Origin: Arenicellales bacterium | Lineage (GTDB): Bacteria; Pseudomonadota; Gammaproteobacteria; Arenicellales; UBA868 | Length of the DNA stretch: 64,000 nt | Reading direction: 5' to 3' | NCBI GenBank assembly: GCA_030754035.1 | Contig: JASMBC010000001.1 | Location: 53,650-117,649, forward strand | Translations under genes and position numbers: made by a program | The notes under the pieces: model-generated | Told to the model about the DNA's origin: nothing | Seen by the model: only the letters and a program-made list of their open reading frames with translations | Databases searched by the model: none | Shown: positions 10,217-21,233 of the stretch, one piece after another | Numbering within the stretch: the first letter of the stretch is position 1 | Layout: each line of letters begins with the position of its first letter

Positions 10217-11233
10217 ATGATCCAACAAAACCCCAATGTCGTAGTCGTTGGCGCTACCGGCGCGGTAGGGGAGATGATGATTCGAATACTGGAGGAGCGT
10301 AACTTTCCGGTTGCTCAGCTATACCCGCTGGCTAGTGAGCGCTCGGCCGGGTCAACCGTGATGTTTCGGGGTAAACCCTGTCGGGTCGAACGACTCGATC
10401 AGTTTGATTTCAATTGCGCCCATATTGGCCTGTTTTCTGCTGGGGGCAGTGTTTCCGCAGAGCATGCGCCTAGAGCTGTAGCAGCGGGCTGTATCGTGGT
10501 GGACAATACCTCACACTTTCGCAATGACCCAAGCATCCCGCTGGTAGTGCCAGAGGTTAATCGACACGCGCTGGCAACGCACCAGGGAATTATCGCCAAT
10601 CCGAATTGCTCAACTATCCAGATGGTGGTCGCCACCAAACCGATTTACGATGCGGTCGGTATCTCCCGGATCAACGTAGCCACATATCAGGCCGTGTCGG
10701 GTGCTGGCAAACGTGCGATCGAGGAGTTGGCCAGCCAAACTGCACAACTTTTGAATGGCCAAGCGGTTGAGCCCGATCTTATGCCGAAACAGATTGCTTT
10801 TAATGCAATCCCGCATATCGACAGTTTCCAAGACAATGGCTACACCCGTGAGGAAATGAAGATGGTCTGGGAAACACGTAAGATTCTTGAAGACCAGGCC
10901 ATCGAGGTGAGTCCTACTGCGGTACGAATACCAGTTTTTTACGGGCACTCCGAGGCGCTGCACATCGAAACCCGGGAAAAGATCACGGCGGATCAGGTTC
11001 GGGTGTTGTTGCAGTCGGCTCCTGGCGTGACCGTGTTGGATCAGCGGGTAGCGGGTGGTTATCCCACCGCTGTCACCGAGGCAGCCGACAGTGATGCGGT
11101 ATTCGTTGGTAGAATTCGCGAGGATATCTCCTGCAACAAGGGCATTTGTCTGTGGGTAGTGGCGGACAACATCCGCAAGGGGGCGGCCCTTAACAGCATT
11201 CAGATCGCTGAAGCACTATTGCAGGGGGTCTGA
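10217..11233 (+). CDS. asd: Aspartate-semialdehyde dehydrogenase
   Basis: VVVVGATGAVGEMMIRILEERNFPV; IIANPNCSTIQMVVATKPIYD. Confidence 0.97.
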   Translation: MIQQNPNVVVVGATGAVGEMMIRILEERNFPVAQLYPLASERSAGSTVMFRGKPCRVERLDQFDFNCAHIGLFSAGGSVSAEHAPRAVAAGCIVVDNTSHFRNDPSIPLVVPEVNRHALATHQGIIANPNCSTIQMVVATKPIYDAVGISRINVATYQAVSGAGKRAIEELASQTAQLLNGQAVEPDLMPKQIAFNAIPHIDSFQDNGYTREEMKMVWETRKILEDQAIEVSPTAVRIPVFYGHSEALHIETREKITADQVRVLLQSAPGVTVLDQRVAGGYPTAVTEAADSDAVFVGRIREDISCNKGICLWVVADNIRKGAALNSIQIAEALLQGV

Positions 11234-11329
11234 GCCTTTGTTACTGGTCGATCCGAGGCATACGATACGGGCCGGCGACTGATCTCGGGCTTCGGCTGGT
11301 GCAGCTGTATTTGGTGGTGGACAGCCCAG

Positions 11330-11358
11330 TTGGTGCCGCGGGTCGCCTTTCATATAAT
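11330..11358 (+). promoter_or_regulatory. Sigma70-like promoter for fimV (-35 TTGGTG, 17 bp, -10 TATAAT)
   Basis: TTGGTG at 11330-11335 and TATAAT at 11353-11358 with exact 17-bp spacer. Confidence 0.55.
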
Positions 11359-11365
11359 AACCTTG

Positions 11366-14014
11366 ATGTTGCACCCAGCTACCTTGACAGACGGCAACAA
11401 GAGCCAGCCTTCCCGTAGACAGCGCGGATATTCCGTGCGTTTCTGCCGGCGGTTGGGTGCCCGGGTGGCATTGCTGGTTGTTGCGTCGCTGCAGTTATTG
11501 CCGGCTCAGGCCGTCGAGCTGGGGCCGCTGACAGTGCACTCGACTCTGTATGCACCCTTCTACGCCGAGTTGGCCATCGGGCGATACCAGCTAATCGAAG
11601 GTGCGGCGCCAGTAGTTTCCCTCGCCAGCCCGGTGGAACACGAGGCTGCCGGGATCGCCTTTGATCCTGTGCTTAAAGACTTCTCTGTTCGGTTTGCCGG
11701 CTCGGGTTCCGAACGACAACTCCTGATCCGATCAGAAATTCCGGTAACCGCACCGTTTCTGCGTTTCTTGCTATACGCCGATGCACCTACGGGCCGGGTT
11801 TCTCGGGTGTACACGGCTTTATTGGATCCGCCGGATTACGACCCAGCTCCTGTTGCCGTGGCAGTAACAGCCAACACTGAAGATTCTGCCACATTGTTTT
11901 CCGGGGAAATTTACGGACCAGTCGCTCAGGGCGATACGCTGACCTGGATTGCCCGACGCATTAAGGCACCAGCCAACATCACGCTCCAGCAGCGCATGGT
12001 TGCGCTAGTGAAGGACAACGCGGCAGCGTTTATCGATGGCAACATGAACTTGTTGCGCCAAGGGGCATCGTTGCACATCCCTTCGGAGCGCCTGATGAGT
12101 GCTGTCAGCCAAGAGCAGGCTGCTGTTGAATATGGCACGCAACTCAGCCAGTGGCTGGAATACAGGATGGACAATAGCCTAAACCGGGCCACGGAGGTTT
12201 CGTGGGTGCCGCTGGTTGAAGAACCAGCTGCAACGACGACTGCGGCCGCCGCCGGCGGTTCGACAGCGGGCTACGTATTGCGGATTGTTCAGAGCGCACC
12301 AGCTACTGGTTCCGGTACGGCCGCGACAGCGTTAGCGGCAACACCCGTCGAGGCAACGGCACTGGCACTGCCAAATCCAGAAGTCGAACGCCTCGGCCAG
12401 AGACTGCAGTTGGTGGAGGAATCACTTGCCTCCAAGGCGCTCGAAAATGAGCAGTTAACTCGCCAGGTGGCGCTGCTGGAGGAGCAACTCGACAAGACCG
12501 CGCGCTTGATCAAATTGCAGGAGACCCAGTTGGCGCTGGCCCAGCAGCAACTCGAAGCAGTGCTCGCCGCTAAAGATCTTGCCAGCGAATCAGATCAAAT
12601 GCCAGCGCAGGCCACGCAGACGGTGGTAGCGGCCGCCAGTCAGCAAACTAGGCAGGTGGCAGTAGTAGACCCGGGAGCTACCGGTGTGCCCGATGGGCAA
12701 TCTGAGAGCCAGCCGGCGGTAACGGCCGCAACGACAGAGTCCCCGAGCAATGTTGCCGCGCAGAGCGCGACTCAAGAGGCGACGGTGACAGCCACCAGCC
12801 AGCAGACTGAGCAGGTGGCAGCGACAGTACCCACTCTTCCGGAGGGTCCCTGGCATGAACATCTCGCTGAGTGGGCAGTGTGGAGTTTGGATCAAACCAA
12901 ACAGTTTTTTTCCTGGGCGATTGTGGCGATCAAAGATTTGTCGTTGCCGGTTCTCGAAACAATCACTCAGCTGGCGCCTGTGGCGTTCGACGCTGGAAGT
13001 CAATCGGTCCTGCTGAGTATGGCCGGGGTTTTGCTGCTGGTGCTGCTGTTGGTGATAATGCGCCGCCGCAGGCCACTGGAGCCCCGGTTAGGACGGGAGG
13101 AATCGGTACCAGAGCAGATCGCGAGGGAGCCGGCCATCACCGAGCCTGGATATGGGGCAAGCACTGGTAGGGGCGACCCGTTACCGGAGGAGAGTGTCGG
13201 TGCAGGGTTTGTCACCGAGATGGAGACCACTCAGGGCGTGGCGGTTCACAGCGAGGATGTGGACCCCTTGGCTGAAGCGGAGATCTACCTAGCCTACGGC
13301 CGCGACGAGCAAGCTGAGCAGACTCTGCAAGAAGCGATCCGGCAGGCGCCCGAACGCAACGAACTCAAGCTCAAACTGCTGGAGGTTTTGCAAGCACTGG
13401 GTGATACTGAGCGCTTCGATATCTTGGCTAAAGAGCTCTCGGCAATTCTGGACCCAGATTCCGCAGACTGGATGTACGTGGGCACGTTAGGCCGGGTTGT
13501 TAATCCCTCGAACCCGCTGTATCGTGGTGGACCAACGCCAACGCCAACGCCAACGCCAGTGGGGGTAGATTTACCCGCCAAGCCTGTAGATGTGCTTAGC
13601 TCTGGAAGCGATGCCGCGCCGGCGGCGAAAGTCGGTATCGATGAGGGCATTCCATTCGAGCTGGAGGACGGCGACGGTACTGTATCGATCGTACCCGCCC
13701 CAGAGGTCGTGGCTGGCACTCCGGCGACAAAGGTCCTGGATGAAGGAATCGACTTCGAAGTGTCGTTGCCAGGGGAGGAAGTTGTCGAGGTAGCCGACCC
13801 GATGTCAGTGGGCAATCCGGCGGTAGCGACTAACGAAGCTAGCACCGACGCCCTGCAACTAGAGCTCAGCACTCAATTGGACCTAGCGAGCGCCTACTTT
13901 GATATGGGGGACCCGGAGGCAGCTGGGGAGTTGCTGCGGGAGGTTGAGCGCCGTGGTGACGCCGGACTGCGGGAGCGAGCCAAAGCATTGTTGGATAAAA
14001 TTTCGGAAACTTAG
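11366..14014 (+). CDS. fimV: FimV/HubP-like polar landmark protein (signal peptide, LysM-like region, coiled coil, TM helix, C-terminal TPR-like repeats)
   Basis: LGARVALLVVASLQLLPAQAVELGPLTVHSTLYAPFYAEL; SVLLSMAGVLLLVLLLVIMRRRR; LAEAEIYLAYGRDEQAEQTLQEAI; C-terminal LDLASAYFDMGDPEAAGELLREV. Start codon uncertain (11366 or GTG 11435). Confidence 0.9.
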   Translation: MLHPATLTDGNKSQPSRRQRGYSVRFCRRLGARVALLVVASLQLLPAQAVELGPLTVHSTLYAPFYAELAIGRYQLIEGAAPVVSLASPVEHEAAGIAFDPVLKDFSVRFAGSGSERQLLIRSEIPVTAPFLRFLLYADAPTGRVSRVYTALLDPPDYDPAPVAVAVTANTEDSATLFSGEIYGPVAQGDTLTWIARRIKAPANITLQQRMVALVKDNAAAFIDGNMNLLRQGASLHIPSERLMSAVSQEQAAVEYGTQLSQWLEYRMDNSLNRATEVSWVPLVEEPAATTTAAAAGGSTAGYVLRIVQSAPATGSGTAATALAATPVEATALALPNPEVERLGQRLQLVEESLASKALENEQLTRQVALLEEQLDKTARLIKLQETQLALAQQQLEAVLAAKDLASESDQMPAQATQTVVAAASQQTRQVAVVDPGATGVPDGQSESQPAVTAATTESPSNVAAQSATQEATVTATSQQTEQVAATVPTLPEGPWHEHLAEWAVWSLDQTKQFFSWAIVAIKDLSLPVLETITQLAPVAFDAGSQSVLLSMAGVLLLVLLLVIMRRRRPLEPRLGREESVPEQIAREPAITEPGYGASTGRGDPLPEESVGAGFVTEMETTQGVAVHSEDVDPLAEAEIYLAYGRDEQAEQTLQEAIRQAPERNELKLKLLEVLQALGDTERFDILAKELSAILDPDSADWMYVGTLGRVVNPSNPLYRGGPTPTPTPTPVGVDLPAKPVDVLSSGSDAAPAAKVGIDEGIPFELEDGDGTVSIVPAPEVVAGTPATKVLDEGIDFEVSLPGEEVVEVADPMSVGNPAVATNEASTDALQLELSTQLDLASAYFDMGDPEAAGELLREVERRGDAGLRERAKALLDKISET
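13532..13555 (+). repeat. Hexanucleotide tandem repeat (CCAACG)x4 inside fimV, encoding a Pro-Thr linker
   Basis: ccaacgccaacgccaacgccaacg read directly; translates as PTPTPTPT. Confidence 0.9.
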
Positions 14015-14044
14015 CGCCCGTGGCCGCAGAGTATGGTCTCAGCT

Positions 14045-14875
14045 TCACCGTGTTCCCTCGGCGAGGCGGCTAACCAGAGCGCAGGCGTTGTCTGCCAAAC
14101 GCGGCATTGCTTTACCCTTGGTATCGAGATTGGCAGCAATCTCGGTAACTAGGGCCGAGCCAACCACGGCGGCATCGGCAATTCCAGTAATTTCGGCTAC
14201 TTGCTCGGGCGTGTTGATCCCAAAACCTACTGCTAGGGGCAGGTCGGTGTGTCGGCGCAGGCGCTTGATTGCCTTGTCGACGGTACTAGCGGCAGCTGAG
14301 CGGGTGCCGGTGATGCCGGCGATCGATACGTAGTAGACAAAGCCGCTAGTGTTTTTTAGTACTAACGGCAAACGAGCATCGCCCGTGGTCGGAGTGACCA
14401 AGCGAATCCAGTGTAGTCCGGCAGTGAGTGCTGGGTGGCAAAGTTCCTCATCTTCCTCGGGGGGTAGGTCGACGATGATTACGCCATCGACGCCGACTTG
14501 CATGGCGTCGTTGACAAAGCGTGCTGGGCCGTAGCGGTGGATGGGGTTGTAGTAGCCCATTAGTATGATCGGAGTTTTTTTGTCATCTGCGCGAAAGCGT
14601 GCAACCATGTCAAGTGTGCGTACCATAGAGGCTCCGGCACTCAAAGCTCTCTGGCTGGCAGATTGTATGGCGGGCCCATCCGCCATAGGGTCGGAAAAGG
14701 GCATCCCAAGCTCTATGAGGTCGGCACCAGCTGCAGGTAGTCGGCGTAACAGTTCGAAACTGGAATCGGGATCGGGATCCCCGGCTGTAATAAAGGTTAC
14801 CAGGCCGCCGCGCCCGGCCACGGACAGGTCCATGAAGCACTGCTCCAGGCGGGAATTACCACCGGCCTGACTCAC
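14045..14875 (-). CDS. trpA: Tryptophan synthase alpha subunit
   Basis: [54 protein letters not shown]. Confidence 0.97.
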   Translation of the reverse strand: MSQAGGNSRLEQCFMDLSVAGRGGLVTFITAGDPDPDSSFELLRRLPAAGADLIELGMPFSDPMADGPAIQSASQRALSAGASMVRTLDMVARFRADDKKTPIILMGYYNPIHRYGPARFVNDAMQVGVDGVIIVDLPPEEDEELCHPALTAGLHWIRLVTPTTGDARLPLVLKNTSGFVYYVSIAGITGTRSAAASTVDKAIKRLRRHTDLPLAVGFGINTPEQVAEITGIADAAVVGSALVTEIAANLDTKGKAMPRLADNACALVSRLAEGTR

Positions 14876-16101
14876 AACGCCACTCCCAACGCAGCGGCTA
14901 CTGTAAATACGTCCTTATCGCCTCGACCACACATGTTCATCACAATGATGTCCTCCGGTGCCATGTCAGGTGCTATCTTGGCAACGTGGGCAAGTGCGTG
15001 TGAAGGCTCAAGGGCAGGAATGATGCCCTCGCCTTGGCAACAGAGCTGAAACGCGTCTAACGCCTCTGCGTCGGTAACCGACACGTACTCCACCCGATTG
15101 GATTCGTGCAGCCAGGAGTGTTCTGGCCCAATTCCGGGGTAATCGAGCCCGGCCGATATCGAGTGGGCATCGATGATTTGCCCGTCTTCATCTTGTAGCA
15201 AGTAGGTTCGGTTACCGTGCAGTACGCCGGGTACCCCGCCAGTTAATGAAGCCGCATGTTTATCGGTGTCGAGGCCCAGTCCGCCGGCTTCTACGCCGAT
15301 AATCCGTAAGTCCTCATCCAGGAAAGGATGGAACAAGCCCATCGCGTTTGAGCCGCCACCGATACAGGCCACCAGCATGTCGGGCAGGCGGCCCTCAGCC
15401 TTTAGAATCTGTTCGCGGACCTCACGCCCGATTACGCTCTGGAAGTCACGGACCATGGCCGGGTAGGGGTGCGGTCCGGCAACGGTGCCGATGATGTAGA
15501 AGGTGTCCTCTACATTAGCCACCCAGTCGCGCAGGGCTTCATTCATGGCATCTTTGAGGGTGCCTGTGCCACTTTCTACAGGGATAACCTCGGCCCCCAA
15601 TAATTTCATCCGAAAGACGTTGGGCGACTGTCGTTCGATATCAGTTTTCCCCATGTAGATCACACAGGGCAGGTCAAATAGGGCGCACACCGTTGCAGCG
15701 GCCACACCGTGTTGGCCGGCCCCGGTCTCGGCAATGATACGGGTTTTGCCCATGCGCCGGGCTAGTAGAATTTGGCCGAGTGTATTGTTGATCTTGTGGG
15801 CACCGGTATGATTGAGTTCGTCGCGTTTGAAATAGATTTTTGCTCCACCGAATTGGTTGGTTAGGCTATGGGCGAGGTAAAGTGGACTGGGCCGGCCGAT
15901 ATAGTGTGCTGCGTAATAGTCAAAGTCGGCCTGAAACGAGGAATCGTGATTAGCGTCGTTGTACGCAGCCTCTAACTCCAGTATCAGGGGCATGAGGGTT
16001 TCAGCCACGAAGCGACCGCCGAAGATGCCGAAATGGCCGTGCTGGTCCGGGCCACTGCGGTAGGAATCGGGCGAGGCAGCGGCGCTTTTGTCAGTACCCA
16101 T
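14872..16101 (-). CDS. trpB: Tryptophan synthase beta subunit
   Basis: [57 protein letters not shown]. Start at MGTDKSAAA (16101) preferred over 16212. Confidence 0.97.
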   Translation of the reverse strand: MGTDKSAAASPDSYRSGPDQHGHFGIFGGRFVAETLMPLILELEAAYNDANHDSSFQADFDYYAAHYIGRPSPLYLAHSLTNQFGGAKIYFKRDELNHTGAHKINNTLGQILLARRMGKTRIIAETGAGQHGVAAATVCALFDLPCVIYMGKTDIERQSPNVFRMKLLGAEVIPVESGTGTLKDAMNEALRDWVANVEDTFYIIGTVAGPHPYPAMVRDFQSVIGREVREQILKAEGRLPDMLVACIGGGSNAMGLFHPFLDEDLRIIGVEAGGLGLDTDKHAASLTGGVPGVLHGNRTYLLQDEDGQIIDAHSISAGLDYPGIGPEHSWLHESNRVEYVSVTDAEALDAFQLCCQGEGIIPALEPSHALAHVAKIAPDMAPEDIIVMNMCGRGDKDVFTVAAALGVAL

Positions 16102-16165
16102 GTGGTTGGTTTCCGTGTTTGTGGGAAGAGGTATTGCCAGTGCCGGTTGAGAGCCACCCGCGGTT

Positions 16166-16179
16166 GTAACAACTGTTAC
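16166..16179. promoter_or_regulatory. Inverted repeat GTAAC-N4-GTTAC in the trpBA/truA divergent region (possible operator)
   Basis: Read directly: gtaacaactgttac. Confidence 0.3.
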
Positions 16180-16317
16180 GATCGGGGTCAGCCTGGCCTT
16201 GCACCGCGGCACATACCGGCGCTACTGGCATCACGGTGGCCCAAGCGATGTATACAATGTGCCACTTACTGAACGGGAATTCTACAACAGCGCGTCTGGA
16301 ACGACGCCACTGAGCAT

Positions 16318-17130
16318 ATGGGTAAGACTTTGGAAGTACCGCAGCCGCAACAGCGCCTGGCATTTGGGGTGGAATACGATGGTGGTGCGTTTCACGGCTG
16401 GCAGATTCAGGCTGGTGTAGCAACCGTGCAGGGCGCGTTGGAGCGGGCTCTCTCTGCGGTCGCGGCCGAGCCGGTGCGGGTTGTGACGGCAGGACGCACT
16501 GACGCCGGTGTACACGCAACCGGGCAGGTTGTGCATTTCGACACTCTGAGTCGCCGCAGTGACTATGCCTGGGTCAGGGGCACAAACACGCAAGCCCCTC
16601 GCGGTCTCGCTGTCAACTGGGTGCGGAACGTGTCTAGGGACTTTCACGCGCGCTTCTCAGCGACCGGCCGTGCTTACCGGTACATCATCCTGAATCGGGC
16701 AGTAAGACCAACTATTCTTGCCGGGCGGGTAACCTGGTTTTATCGGCCGCTGAACGTCGAGGCCATGCAGCAAGCGGCCGATTATCTCATCGGCCGGCAT
16801 GATTTTTCGGCCTACCGTGCCAGTGGCTGCCAGTCTCACCAGCCGGTACGGGAAGTTCGCAAACTTGGTGTCAGCCGCGCTCGAGAATGGGTGTTGATCG
16901 ATATTGAAGCGGACGGTTTCCTTCATCATATGGTGCGCAACATCGCCGGGGTCTTGTGTGCCATTGGATCTGGTGAGCAGGCTCCGGGTTGGGCTCAGGA
17001 GGTGCTCGAAAGCTGCGACCGTCGCAGTGGCGGGGTGACCGCATCTGCGGATGGGTTGTACCTGACCCGGGTGGACTACCCTGGCCAATTCAATCTGCCT
17101 ATGTCACCGCCGCCCTGCCAGTACTGGTAA
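16318..17130 (+). CDS. truA: tRNA pseudouridine(38-40) synthase
   Basis: FGVEYDGGAFHGWQIQ; AGRTDAGVHATGQVVHFDT; FLHHMVRNIAGVLCAIGSG. Confidence 0.97.
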   Translation: MGKTLEVPQPQQRLAFGVEYDGGAFHGWQIQAGVATVQGALERALSAVAAEPVRVVTAGRTDAGVHATGQVVHFDTLSRRSDYAWVRGTNTQAPRGLAVNWVRNVSRDFHARFSATGRAYRYIILNRAVRPTILAGRVTWFYRPLNVEAMQQAADYLIGRHDFSAYRASGCQSHQPVREVRKLGVSRAREWVLIDIEADGFLHHMVRNIAGVLCAIGSGEQAPGWAQEVLESCDRRSGGVTASADGLYLTRVDYPGQFNLPMSPPPCQYW

Positions 17131-17178
17131 GTTCACCAGCTGTGACTACAGTGTTGGGGAAATCGTTACAATAACAGT

Positions 17179-17829
17179 GTGAGAACTCGTGTAAAGATTT
17201 GTGGCATCACCCGTTTGCAGGATGCCCGAGCTGCGACCGATGCCGGCGCGGATGCTATAGGGATGATTTTTTTTCCATCGAGTCCTCGGGCCGTTGATTT
17301 GGCTGTAGCAGCTACTATCGCACGAGCGGTGCCAGCACTGGTAGATACGGTGGGCGTTTTTGTTGACCCTGAAAGAGCCGATGTCGAGGCGGTGCTCGAG
17401 CGAGTAGAACTGTCGTTGCTCCAATTTCACGGTAACGAAACGGCTGAGCAATGTAAATGTTTTGGGCTACCATATATTAAGGCCGCGCGTATGCACGCTG
17501 CTACTGATCCAAACGCGATCGCTGCCGCCCATCCAGATGCTCGAGCGCTGCTATTGGATGCATACCAGCAAGACCGTGTGGGTGGTACCGGCACTTCATT
17601 TGACTGGGTCAGAGCGGCTGACTGTAAGTCAAGTCCAGTGATTCTCGCGGGCGGTCTGGCAGCGGCCAATGTGGCCGACGCACTTCGGCAGTCGGGTGCT
17701 TACGCAGTGGATGTCAGCAGTGGTGTCGAAAGTCGACCAGGAATCAAGTCTGCCGAGAGAATCCATGAGTTTGTCGCGGCGGTCGCTAGTTTCAATAGCA
17801 AGGAAAATAATGCTGGTGGTTTGGTATGA
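17179..17829 (+). CDS. trpF: Phosphoribosylanthranilate isomerase
   Basis: [68 protein letters not shown]. Confidence 0.97.
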   Translation: MRTRVKICGITRLQDARAATDAGADAIGMIFFPSSPRAVDLAVAATIARAVPALVDTVGVFVDPERADVEAVLERVELSLLQFHGNETAEQCKCFGLPYIKAARMHAATDPNAIAAAHPDARALLLDAYQQDRVGGTGTSFDWVRAADCKSSPVILAGGLAAANVADALRQSGAYAVDVSSGVESRPGIKSAERIHEFVAAVASFNSKENNAGGLV

Positions 17830-18755
17830 ACTGGTTTGAGCGATTAATTCCGCCCAAAATCAAGGTCGGCCCTGTCACCGGTAAACGCAGTGTGCCCGAA
17901 GGGCTCTGGAAAAAGTGCGACAGCTGTAGCGCAGTGCTGTACGGTGCGGATCTGAATCGCAGTTTTCAAGTCTGCCCCAAGTGCAACCATCACATGCGCC
18001 TGGGTGCACGCACCCGGCTACAAGGCTTCTTTGACGATAGTCAGTTCCGCGAAATCGGGCAAACTGTACACCCGGTTGATGTTCTACGCTTTCGTGATAG
18101 CAAGCGTTATCGTGAGCGGCTCAGTGAGGCACAAAAACTATGCCATGAGAGTGATGCGCTGGTCGCCGGTGAGGGATCTATCGAGGGTATACCGGTTGTT
18201 GCAGCTGCGTTCGAGTTTCGTTTCATGGGGGGCTCAATGGGTTCTGTCGTCGGTGAAAGATTTGTGCGGGCAGTCGATGCGGCGGTTACCGAGCATTCAC
18301 CGTTTATCTGCTTCAGTGCCAGTGGCGGCGCGCGCATGCAGGAGGCCCTTTTTTCTCTGATGCAAATGGCAAAGACAACGGCTGCCCTGAATCGCCTGCG
18401 GTCTGCCGCTGTACCGTATGTATCGGTTCTGACCGACCCCACTATGGGCGGTGTTTCAGCGAGCCTTGGTATGCTTGGGGATATCATCATCGCTGAGCCA
18501 GCCGCACTAATCGGGTTTGCCGGTCCTCGAGTGATCGAACAGACGGTACGAGAAACGTTGCCGGAGGGTTTCCAGCGATCGGAATTCCTACTGCAGCACG
18601 GGGCCATCGACATGGTGGTACAAAGGGGCGAGCTCAAATCGGTCATTGGCCGATTCCTCGGGACCCTGGGATTCGAGCCTGTACATACGCCAGACGCGCA
18701 ACTGGTTTTTCCCGATGACAATCCACCTGGAATCGATACTACAGCGGGTGGATAG
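17826..18755 (+). CDS. accD: Acetyl-CoA carboxylase carboxyltransferase subunit beta
   Basis: [27 protein letters not shown] zinc finger; [21 protein letters not shown]. Confidence 0.97.
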   Translation: MNWFERLIPPKIKVGPVTGKRSVPEGLWKKCDSCSAVLYGADLNRSFQVCPKCNHHMRLGARTRLQGFFDDSQFREIGQTVHPVDVLRFRDSKRYRERLSEAQKLCHESDALVAGEGSIEGIPVVAAAFEFRFMGGSMGSVVGERFVRAVDAAVTEHSPFICFSASGGARMQEALFSLMQMAKTTAALNRLRSAAVPYVSVLTDPTMGGVSASLGMLGDIIIAEPAALIGFAGPRVIEQTVRETLPEGFQRSEFLLQHGAIDMVVQRGELKSVIGRFLGTLGFEPVHTPDAQLVFPDDNPPGIDTTAGG

Positions 18756-20040
18756 TTGGAATCTCAAAGACTGGTTGAAGCATATTCAGTCGCTGCATTC
18801 ACGCTCGATTGACCTCGAACTCGACCGGGTGCGGCGGGTTCTACATCGACTGCACTGGCAGGCCCCGTCGTTGGTGATTGTCGTGGCAGGAACCAACGGC
18901 AAGGGTTCAACCGTAGCCATGCTGGAGGCGATCTATCGTAGCGCCGGTTACCGAGTAGGCGCTTTCACTTCCCCCCATCTGGTGAGTTACTGTGAAAGGG
19001 TTCGCCTAGACAAAGTGGCGGCCACTGAAACTGAAATCTGCCAGGCATTCGTACAGACGGAGGCGGCGCGGTCTGGCGTACCGTTGACGTATTTCGAGTT
19101 TGGCACGCTGGCAGCATTGTGGTTGCTACAGAGACATAGGGTCGACATCGCGCTGCTGGAGGTTGGTCTTGGCGGGCGGTTGGACGCGGTCAACGTAGTT
19201 AATCCGGATCTCGCAGTGATTACGGCAATCGCAATTGACCACCAAGCGTGGTTGGGTAATACGCGGGAGGCGATCGGTGCCGAAAAAGCGGGGATATTCC
19301 GTTATCGTGGCCGCGTGGTGATTGGCGACAGTGAGCCGCCACGCTCGATTTCCGAGCGATCTGTCCGACTTTGTTGTGATACTCGTGTCAGCGAAGTGGA
19401 TTACCATCTGCGTCCGAGCGGGCAAGGTCAATGGCATTGGGAGGCGGATTCGAATCATTGGCCCGACGGCGGAGTAAGTCTGGCGCTCCCGGGGTTGCCG
19501 GGTGGGTCGATCCAGCGCGCCAACGCTGCCTGCGCATTGGCGGCCGTGAGATTGTTACAGGATCGGGTACCGGTGGCGGATTATTGCTGCTGGCAGGGTC
19601 TGCAGGATGTCCATCTACCCGGGCGCCAACAGGTCGTTGCTGGTTCCGTCGAAAGAATTTTTGATGTTGCGCACAATACCAGTGCGGTGATCGAGCTTGC
19701 TGACACGTTGCGCCGTAAACCGGTGGTCGGTCGCACTATTGCTGTTTTCTCAATACTCGCAGATAAAGAGCTGGCCACAATCCTGGCGACGATGGCAGAC
19801 CTGATTAGCCTCTGGTTTATCACCCGCGTGGACAACGACAGGGCAACCTCACTTACGACGCTAGCCGCGGCGCTGTCAAGAAATGGTAATTGCTCCTGGC
19901 AGTCCTGCCCGGAACCCGTAAGCGCATACCAAAGGGCGCTAGGAACAGCTCAGCCCGGGGACCGTATCGTTGTGTTCGGTTCGTTCTATTTGGTCGGTGC
20001 TATACTCGCAGTGTTGCGGGAAGATACCGCGGCCGCCTGA
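18715..20040 (+). CDS. folC: Bifunctional folylpolyglutamate/dihydrofolate synthase
   Basis: [42 protein letters not shown]. Starts within accD; GTG 18748 is an alternative start. Confidence 0.95.
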   Translation: MTIHLESILQRVDSWNLKDWLKHIQSLHSRSIDLELDRVRRVLHRLHWQAPSLVIVVAGTNGKGSTVAMLEAIYRSAGYRVGAFTSPHLVSYCERVRLDKVAATETEICQAFVQTEAARSGVPLTYFEFGTLAALWLLQRHRVDIALLEVGLGGRLDAVNVVNPDLAVITAIAIDHQAWLGNTREAIGAEKAGIFRYRGRVVIGDSEPPRSISERSVRLCCDTRVSEVDYHLRPSGQGQWHWEADSNHWPDGGVSLALPGLPGGSIQRANAACALAAVRLLQDRVPVADYCCWQGLQDVHLPGRQQVVAGSVERIFDVAHNTSAVIELADTLRRKPVVGRTIAVFSILADKELATILATMADLISLWFITRVDNDRATSLTTLAAALSRNGNCSWQSCPEPVSAYQRALGTAQPGDRIVVFGSFYLVGAILAVLREDTAAA

Positions 20041-20616
20041 ATGACTCCACCTCCGGATCCGCCATTCAACCCGACGCATCGACTGGTCGGCGCCCTAGTA
20101 CTGATCGTTATTGTTATCGTTGTATTGCCTACGATATTGACAGGAACAGGGCAGAGGATAGACCGATCTCGGTCGGTTCCTGGCCAACTGCCGGAGCCAA
20201 GTAGTGATTTCATCTCGGTGATTGCACCTGCGACTTCCCAGTCTGGTACTGATAACAATGGCGGCTTGCAGGGTGATAAGGCGTCGACAGATCAGCCTGA
20301 GGGCGGTAGCACCAGCCGGGACTTGCAGTCGCAAGGCAGCCAGACTACACCCTCTATATCTGAGGCAGCAACAGAACGACAGGAAAGTTGGGTGGTGCGG
20401 GTAGGGGTATTTGGCAACGTCGACAATGCAGGCAAGTTGATGCAGCAGCTCGGCGAGCATGGCATGGAGGTCCATCGGGAACAAATTGAACTCAGCGGCA
20501 AGGACGCGATTCGCCTTTACCTGGGTCCGTTTTTGTCGCAGTCGGAAGCCGAACGGGAGCGGCACAAAGCCATGATGATCACGAGTGACCAGGCCTTCAT
20601 CGTCAAGTTACCATGA
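20041..20616 (+). CDS. SPOR-domain membrane protein (DedD-like)
   Basis: N-terminal RLVGALVLIVIVIVVLPTIL helix; C-terminal VVRVGVFGNVDNAGKLMQQLGEHGMEVHREQ...RLYLGPFLSQSEAERERH; folC-SPOR-cvpA-purF context. Confidence 0.88.
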   Translation: MTPPPDPPFNPTHRLVGALVLIVIVIVVLPTILTGTGQRIDRSRSVPGQLPEPSSDFISVIAPATSQSGTDNNGGLQGDKASTDQPEGGSTSRDLQSQGSQTTPSISEAATERQESWVVRVGVFGNVDNAGKLMQQLGEHGMEVHREQIELSGKDAIRLYLGPFLSQSEAERERHKAMMITSDQAFIVKLP

Positions 20617-20661
20617 TCGGACTATCTGGTCGCTGGCTGTTTGCTACTGGGGAGGTAGGCC

Positions 20662-21231
20662 ATGCTTGACAGCGTAGCCGGTAGTGGGCTTGCCTGGGTG
20701 GATTTGGCAGTGCTGGGTGTGGTTATCCTGTCACTTGGTATCGGCATTGCCCGGGGACTGGTCCGGGAACTTTTGTCGCTGGTGTCCTGGGTTCTGGCAG
20801 CCTGGTTTGCCTGGTTGTACGGCGACGATCTCGCGGTTCTTCTGCAATCCTGGGTAAAAAGCAAGCACTTGAGCTTGATCACCGGTTCAATGGCAGTTTT
20901 TTTCGGCAGCCTGCTGGCGCTCAGCATCGGCGGCAGCCTGATCAACCGGTTGTTTCATGCTACCGGCTTGACTGGTATGAATCGACTGATGGGGGCTGTG
21001 TTCGGATTGGCCAGGGCACTGGTCGTCATCGTGTTGATACTTTTTGCCGCCCGCTTCACACTAGCCCCAACCCAAGATTGGTACAATCGTTCCGTGCTGA
21101 TTCCCTACCTTGAACCGTCGGTCAATTGGGTGATGGGGCAAGCGGCAGACATGTTCGAGGATCAGTCAGCCTTGCGCAATGCGCAGCCGGCGGCGATCCT
21201 GAAAGCTGTCGCCCCGACAAAGGAGCAATAG
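20662..21231 (+). CDS. cvpA: CvpA family membrane protein
   Basis: [40 protein letters not shown]; located before purF. Confidence 0.92.
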   Translation: MLDSVAGSGLAWVDLAVLGVVILSLGIGIARGLVRELLSLVSWVLAAWFAWLYGDDLAVLLQSWVKSKHLSLITGSMAVFFGSLLALSIGGSLINRLFHATGLTGMNRLMGAVFGLARALVVIVLILFAARFTLAPTQDWYNRSVLIPYLEPSVNWVMGQAADMFEDQSALRNAQPAAILKAVAPTKEQ

Positions 21232-21233
21232 TA

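Noticed and set aside
13294-13872. 192-aa Ser/Thr/Gly-rich minus-strand ORF inside fimV
   Set aside because: Mirror of the acidic/repetitive FimV linker, not an independent gene.
18107-18721. 204-aa minus-strand ORF inside accD
   Set aside because: Composition-driven antisense ORF; accD is clearly coding.
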